Shown here piece after piece: positions 10,290 to 15,000 of a stretch of 15,000 bases of DNA. The stretch spans positions 1-15,000 of the forward strand of contig JABUQX010042091.1 of NCBI GenBank assembly GCA_015478945.1. Reading direction: 5' to 3'. Each line of letters opens with the position of its first letter. Position 1 is the stretch's first letter. The translations under genes were made by a program, and so were the position numbers. The notes below the pieces were generated by a model, which did not search any database, was not told the origin of the DNA, and saw nothing but the letters and a program-made list of their open reading frames with translations. Source of the stretch: Trachelipus rathkii (taxonomy: Eukaryota; Arthropoda; Malacostraca; Isopoda; Trachelipodidae).

Positions 10290-11468
10290 GAGAGTGCACT
10301 TGCTATCATTTCATGGTTTTGATTCTAACATCGTTGCAAACTATGGCATTCCACGAATTTCAATATATGTCAGGAAGTCTTGTTATAGGGATAATTTTAT
10401 TTACTTGCAGAGAAGCATAACCTCTATTTGTCGACATTCAGCCAACGGCAGACTGCAAAGCTTAAGAACTTTACAGAAGCTGCAGCTTGATGTCAAACGG
10501 GAATTTAGAGTTTAATTCAAAGACGTTTCTACACCTGCGAACAGACTTATGATACGCATAAAAAGTTGTTTGATCATAAAGTCCCCTACTCTATTATAGC
10601 TGCTGAATGCAGAATCAGAAAACATGTTGACGTGATTTTCAGTCACACTTCCGCGAAATTATATTTACTTGAGATGCCATTTGAAGACAACATCACCTAA
10701 ACACAAGCTCTTAAACGCTGAAAAAGTAACAGTCGCCCCAAATGCATATCAGACCTTCCATTTTTGCAATAAATTATTTTTAATAAAGGCAATGCTGCGA
10801 AAAAGTTCAGTGGAAATCAATTACACTCGTTGAAGAGCTTAAGAAATCAGCTAGAAAGAAGACTTTTAATTTCTGATGTGATAATCTTTTGTGTGTAGCT
10901 AACTTTATCCATTAGACTTGCGATTCCCAAGATCAATTTTTCAGAAGGAAGTCAGATGAATCAGTAAAAATTATGGTCGTTGAGCATGAAGCAAATGAAT
11001 GAAATTTACAACTCCTGACTCTCCGCTTGACCGTATGAAATTCACGTGAGTGGAGAACGTGAAGCTGAAGGTTCCAGTTTCACTTCTTTTAATGGAATGT
11101 TTTAAAGAAATTGTGGCTTCAAAATCGTCATACAGAATGAGAGTGAAAAAAGAAAGCTCCATTCTTCTGACGATGTGATTTTGTACATAAAAGTAAAGTG
11201 CAGAAACTTATAACTCAAGAAATAACAAAATATATTACTTTGCCTACTTTTGACGCAGTGCAGAAATGCCTTTTCCCCTTCACTTGGTGGAAAAAACACT
11301 GGAAATTATGTTTATGAATTATGAAAAAAATAGCTCCTTTCAGCTCACGCACAGTCGAAAGTGAAAAAGAATACTTTAGAACACGGAGGAATTTTAATGA
11401 AGCCACACAGAAATAAGGTTATCCCTGAAAATGGAGAATTGCTAATGGTTCTGTCATTTAACCGTTAA
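10290..11468 (+). pseudogene. hAT transposase pseudogene, ZBED/Ac-like
   Basis: The order of remnants follows a hAT transposase C-terminal half. The open frame 10294-10515 gives SICRHSANGRLQSL and LQLDVKREF, resembling the conserved segment before the usual DVxTRWNS. PFEDNIT follows (10677-10697), then QLHSLKSLRNQLERRL (10819-10866), LDLRFPRSIFQ (a decayed LDPRFK block, from 10915), EITKYITLPTF (11219-11251), TWWKKHW (11282-11302, matching the PLxWW of the dimerisation domain), APFSSRTVESEKEYF (from 11333), and RNKVIPENGELLMVLSFN (11409-11462, matching RNRLSPENVE), ending at a natural TAA (11466-11468). Frames change between blocks, and in-frame stops occur, including one between the WW block and the next. 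The BED zinc finger and N-terminal part are not recognisable. The family role is DNA transposition in the nucleus; this copy is inactive as sequenced. Confidence 0.85.
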
Positions 11469-11814
11469 GACTCTTTCCCAAAGAAGTTTAGTTTAATACT
11501 CTTTAACTACGCGAAACTTTCAATTTTTATTTACATTATTTTTACATATGTGAATGGTTTTGCTAAAATAGGTAGCTAGTATATACTTTTGTTATTTAAC
11601 TTTGCATATAAACACTGGTAAAACATGAAAATCTTCTGTGGATCGGGGTTCCGCAATTGATTACTTGATGCAGTCTGGCATTCCACAAAATGTATCGGTT
11701 TTTGATATCACAGTCGCATTTTGTGAGATATTTGTGTGTAACACAGATTTGTAAAATTTTTGTGATCTTTTACCTTTTCGAAGAGGGTCTATTCACACTT
11801 ATTGTTGCATAATC
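11469..11814. other. Spacer after hAT transposase remnant, no gene seen
   Basis: This is mixed-composition DNA between the transposase stop and the internal TA tract. No protein similarity is recognisable in either direction. It may be the transposase 3' untranslated region plus interior transposon sequence. A Cys-poor, stop-rich composition argues against coding. Confidence 0.5.
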
Positions 11815-11850
11815 ATTATATATACTATATATATATATATATATGACACC

Positions 11851-11881
<31 letters not shown>

Positions 11882-12035
11882 CTATATATATATATATATT
11901 ATATTAATATCCGGTATATTCTATATATATATATATATATATCTATATATATTATATGAGTATATATTATATATATATATATTATTAAATACCTATATAT
12001 ATATACTAATCATATATATTATTTATATATACTAT

Positions 12036-12079
<44 letters not shown>

Positions 12080-12175
12080 TATATTATATATATATATATA
12101 TAAAATATAATATACGTAATATAATAGTCTCCCTACCCCTATATATTATATTATTAATATAATATATATATACGC
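11815..12175. repeat. TA-rich tract between the two convergent pseudogenes
   Basis: Pure and near-pure TA runs are separated by short mixed strings (gacacc, ccgg, cctacc). The tract separates the + strand hAT transposase remnant from the - strand remnant. It could be the site where a second element inserted, or an expansion after insertion. Confidence 0.9.
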
Positions 12176-12349
12176 CTATATCACCTTAATTCGCGCATAT
12201 ATGAAGGGTAGAGATAATCGCATGATATTGATACATGTCTTTGATCTCGATAATGTTATAACATATAATAACACCTAATGATAAAGAGAATCTGGCGACA
12301 ACAATAAATGTAATAAGAAGAATGGGTTATGTTAAAAGTAAACATACTA

Positions 12350-13547
12350 GATAGTAGTAACTTTTTTCTCTTCGTACGACGATATTCGTGCATAGCGTCG
12401 CGAATATCCCCTATGCAAGCTCCCCAACAATAGTCGGCCATCAATATTGATATCCCACTTGCCCTGGTACGCTCCTCCTACCATGAACTTTTAGATTCTT
12501 GATGGAAGCCGTTCCACCTGCTTCATTCACTAACATCGCCTAGGCATCCGGAAATTTTCAAACGGTGAGAATGTAAGTAGTGCAACTTTATAACTCAATT
12601 CTACTCCATTAGAATGAAACTGTTAGCATGTTCTGTACACATGGTAGTGGTTCTTCGGCTTTCCTGTTCACAGAAAATTCTGTGCTACTCTGAAAAGTTT
12701 CATTCCACGCTCGTGCTCTAACACTAGTCCATTCGTTGTAGCAAAGGCCAGCATCAATGGAGGAGTGTCGTATTGTGGGCTCATCAGATATCCCACGCTT
12801 TTTTTTTCTTCCTCGTCATTCAGAACCCATGGAACGTGAGCATTATATAGCGGAGATTTACCATCATGTCCAGAGGCTTTTCACAAATTGTTTCATCAAA
12901 CAAGGTTTTTATGTGTAAGTGGAGGTAAGTGATGTTTTTCTCAGTACAAGTGGTTCCGTACTATGTTCCTGTCACCTGCGTCAAAGGTTTCCCTCGGTGG
13001 CCATTTCTCTTTTGGTCCAGTGATCCTTTTCGGCGCCGCCCGGCTATCCCAATAGCACAGGAAGCAGGGATATTGGTGAAACCTGCTTGCTGATCGAGCA
13101 CCATGTTTACATTTTGAGGCTCGACGCAGATATCTACCAAACCATCGTACCTGATATTGTCAGCCTCTCCAAAACTGTCTTGATTTTCGCATACTCCTCT
13201 CTCATCCGTACAAAGTAACCTACTGGAACCGAAGCATACATGTTGCCGTTGTGTAACACACACTTAAAACTGCTCTTGGAAGTGTCAATAAACAGGCGCC
13301 ACTCACCTGCATCGTATGCTGAGAGTCCATAGCGAGTAGTAGGCCTGCACCTTCACTGCAATACACAAAGGTTACCATCTGACTGGAAGACCCTCCGCAG
13401 CTCTGCTTCTCTGTTACGATAAAATGTTACTATTGTGCCATGGTCCAGTAGGTCATTTTTCATGCAAAATCGAAGCCAACACAGCTCAGGACAACTTCGG
13501 CACAAATACAACTCTCATTCAAGATCGTTCAGTTCACCCTGGGTGAC
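12350..13547 (-). pseudogene. Frameshifted copy of uncharacterised EWRLFID/YPCFLCxWDSR/MADYCW protein family
   Basis: Read on the - strand, collinear blocks in shifting frames match a protein family that I recognise from memory as multicopy in invertebrate genomes and without an assigned function. In order they are TQGELNDL (near 13540), VTFYRNREAELRRVF (about 13390-13435), YDAGEWRLFIDTSKSSFK (about 13264-13319), LHNGNMYASVPVGYF (about 13213-13259), ICVEPQNVN, YPCFLCYWDSRA (about 13030-13068), EKWPPRETF, a decayed LPPLHIK (about 12905-12930), AWNETFQSSTEF, NRKAEE and VQNML (about 12620-12705), IKLHYLHSHRLK (about 12560-12597), a frameshifted GERFHQ (about 12515-12535), GAYQGKWDIN (about 12447-12476), then MADYCWG and EYRRTKRKK (about 12372-12440). 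Roughly 400 codons fit in 1.2 kb with no room for introns. Multiple frameshifts and stops make it non-functional. The open frame 12961-13263 is one out-of-frame patch of it. Confidence 0.85.
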
Positions 13548-13970
13548 AATGACGGCCATCGACTGTAATTTTCAGATTGGCAATGATAAGACATAATCAG
13601 CGTCATTGGCATCCCACTACACTTGTAAGCACGTTATAAAGTTACAATATGCTTCACAACGAATTGACGCAGTCAAACTTGCTGCTGACTGCTAGAGTAT
13701 ATTTGGCGGAAGGTAACGTCTAACTACAGCCTACGTATGCGACACATAATTTTGGTTAATACCTAGGGAATATGCAAAATAGGGATCCATGATTTGCACG
13801 AAAACGGAATGTGATACAGTAAATCCGAGAATATATAAGCACCTCCAGCACCTCCGAATTACTATCTATCTGCTACAAAAGTCCATCCAAGAAAATTTCC
13901 CCTTTTTTTTGTTGACCATTGTAAGTTTTCTTTATTTTTTCCTAAAATGGATGACCGACTTTGAAATAAC
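13548..13970. other. Interior transposon spacer, possible upstream region of the - strand pseudogene
   Basis: This stretch lies between the first recognisable codon of the - strand pseudogene and the ATTCGG-rich right end. Weak, frame-broken - strand coding may extend to about 13600, but I cannot anchor it. A second copy of the 9-mer tagggatcc, identical to the left terminus of element 2, lies at 13780-13788. No promoter is identifiable. Confidence 0.5.
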
Positions 13971-14095
13971 TATTCGGCCGAGAATAGCGAAGTGATTATT
14001 CGGCCGAAATATTCGGTATTCGGCCGAATACTTTTAGCCGAATATTCGGTATTCGGTATTCGGCTTTTTCACTACTATTCGGCCAAAATCCCTAA
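13971..14095. repeat. Right terminal and subterminal repeats of element 2
   Basis: Eight exact ATTCGG copies, several joined as the palindrome-like ttcggccgaa, are packed between 13971 and 14083, ahead of the terminal atccctaa. This end is denser than the left end, which has four exact copies. The arrangement fits a hAT subterminal transposase binding region. Confidence 0.75.
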
Positions 14096-14243
<148 letters not shown>

Positions 14244-14404
14244 TTTATTACTATTTTTGAATTTTTGCATCATTTAAAATAGAGAAATTAGAATTAAAAA
14301 TAAAAATTATATTCAGATTTTTCGAATTTAAGAATAGTATTTAAAAATATTTCTTTTAAAAATATTAATTTTAGAAGAAAATTTATTTATTAATGTTTGT
14401 ATAG

Positions 14405-14751
<347 letters not shown>

Positions 14752-14925
14752 TAGGTCAAGTAGAATTTATATAGAGTTTATTTGCAAAAGTGGCTTCACG
14801 AGTTAAGATTCTTATAAACTTGATATTTATTAATGATTTAAACAAATTGTAACGAAAAAGTTCTAATTATTATAAAGGTAAGATTTTTTTTTTTAAAGTG
14901 GAGTCAAAAACCATGAAAATATATC

Positions 14926-14930
<5 letters not shown>

Positions 14931-14972
<42 letters not shown>

Positions 14973-15000
14973 GAGGAGAGAAGAGGAGAGCGAGAGAGAG
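14931..15000. repeat. GA microsatellite, cut by the window end
   Basis: gagaga units with occasional gg interruptions run to the last base, so the true length is unknown. Confidence 0.95.

Larger units (their letters stand above)
9891..14095. mobile_element. hAT-like element 2 with ATTCGG-rich ends and convergent coding remnants
   Basis: The left end reads ttagggatccgtgccgaata. The reverse complement of the right end reads ttagggattttggccgaata. Both are followed inward by clusters of ATTCGG and its complement CCGAAT. The matched termini in opposite orientation, 4.2 kb apart, and a ZBED/Ac-like hAT transposase pseudogene inside (10290-11468, +) identify a hAT-type element. The right half holds a different pseudogene on the - strand (12350-13547) and a TA tract (11815-12175). 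That second gene may come from an insertion nested in the hAT element or may be the element's own second gene. Both flanks are TA repeat, so the 8-bp target duplication expected of hAT elements cannot be read. Confidence 0.7.

Noticed and set aside
10971..11406. Three overlapping minus-strand open frames
   Set aside because: They run antisense to the hAT transposase dimerisation region, whose WW and PEN motifs lie on the + strand. They are shadows.
12961..13263. 100-codon minus-strand open frame that first looked like ankyrin repeats
   Set aside because: Neighbouring frames give the much better YPCFLCYWDSR and LHNGNMYASVP blocks of another family, so this frame is mostly a frameshift shadow and the ankyrin resemblance is weak.

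Overview
The window looks like accessory, non-genic DNA from an animal nuclear genome, probably an invertebrate. It is extremely AT-rich, full of microsatellites of many classes (TA, GT, GA, ATT, TTTA), and its only recognisable coding matter is decayed transposon or transposon-like sequence. A microsatellite-rich arthropod such as a crustacean would fit, but that is inference. I found no intact protein-coding gene, tRNA, rRNA, CRISPR array or bacterial-type operon.

Layout. Positions 1-8726 hold no recognisable gene. AT-rich unique-looking DNA alternates with degenerate TA blocks (about 1181-2060, 2985-3900, 6286-6540, 6715-7425), GT-rich tracts, a purine-rich tract (7800-8095), a degenerate minisatellite with a period near 21 bp (8100-8395) and a TTTA run. 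Positions 8727-9870 are a shortened, decayed hAT transposon (element 1). Its ends begin with a CAGTGGCG-type inverted repeat, and it keeps scraps of a transposase C-terminus. After only about 20 bp of TA sequence, a second hAT-like structure (element 2) runs from about 9891 to 14095. It is bounded by TTAGGGAT inverted ends, each followed inward by clusters of ATTCGG/CCGAAT motifs. The rest of the window is TA, ATT and GA repeats.

Element 2 is the most interesting part. Its left half carries, on the + strand, the wreck of a ZBED/Ac-type hAT transposase (10290-11468). Its right half carries, on the - strand, a frameshifted copy of a second family (12350-13547). I recognise that family from memory as a multicopy, functionally uncharacterised protein family of invertebrate genomes, with signature motifs EWRLFID, YPCFLCxWDSR, GERFHQ and MADYCW. 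The two pseudogenes converge tail to tail on a TA tract (11815-12175) inside one pair of terminal repeats. This is either a nested insertion or the remains of a two-gene transposon; the sequence alone does not decide it.

Reading frames change repeatedly within each coding remnant, so none can make a functional protein as sequenced. Some frame breaks may be assembly errors, because the sequence is rich in homopolymers and short repeats.
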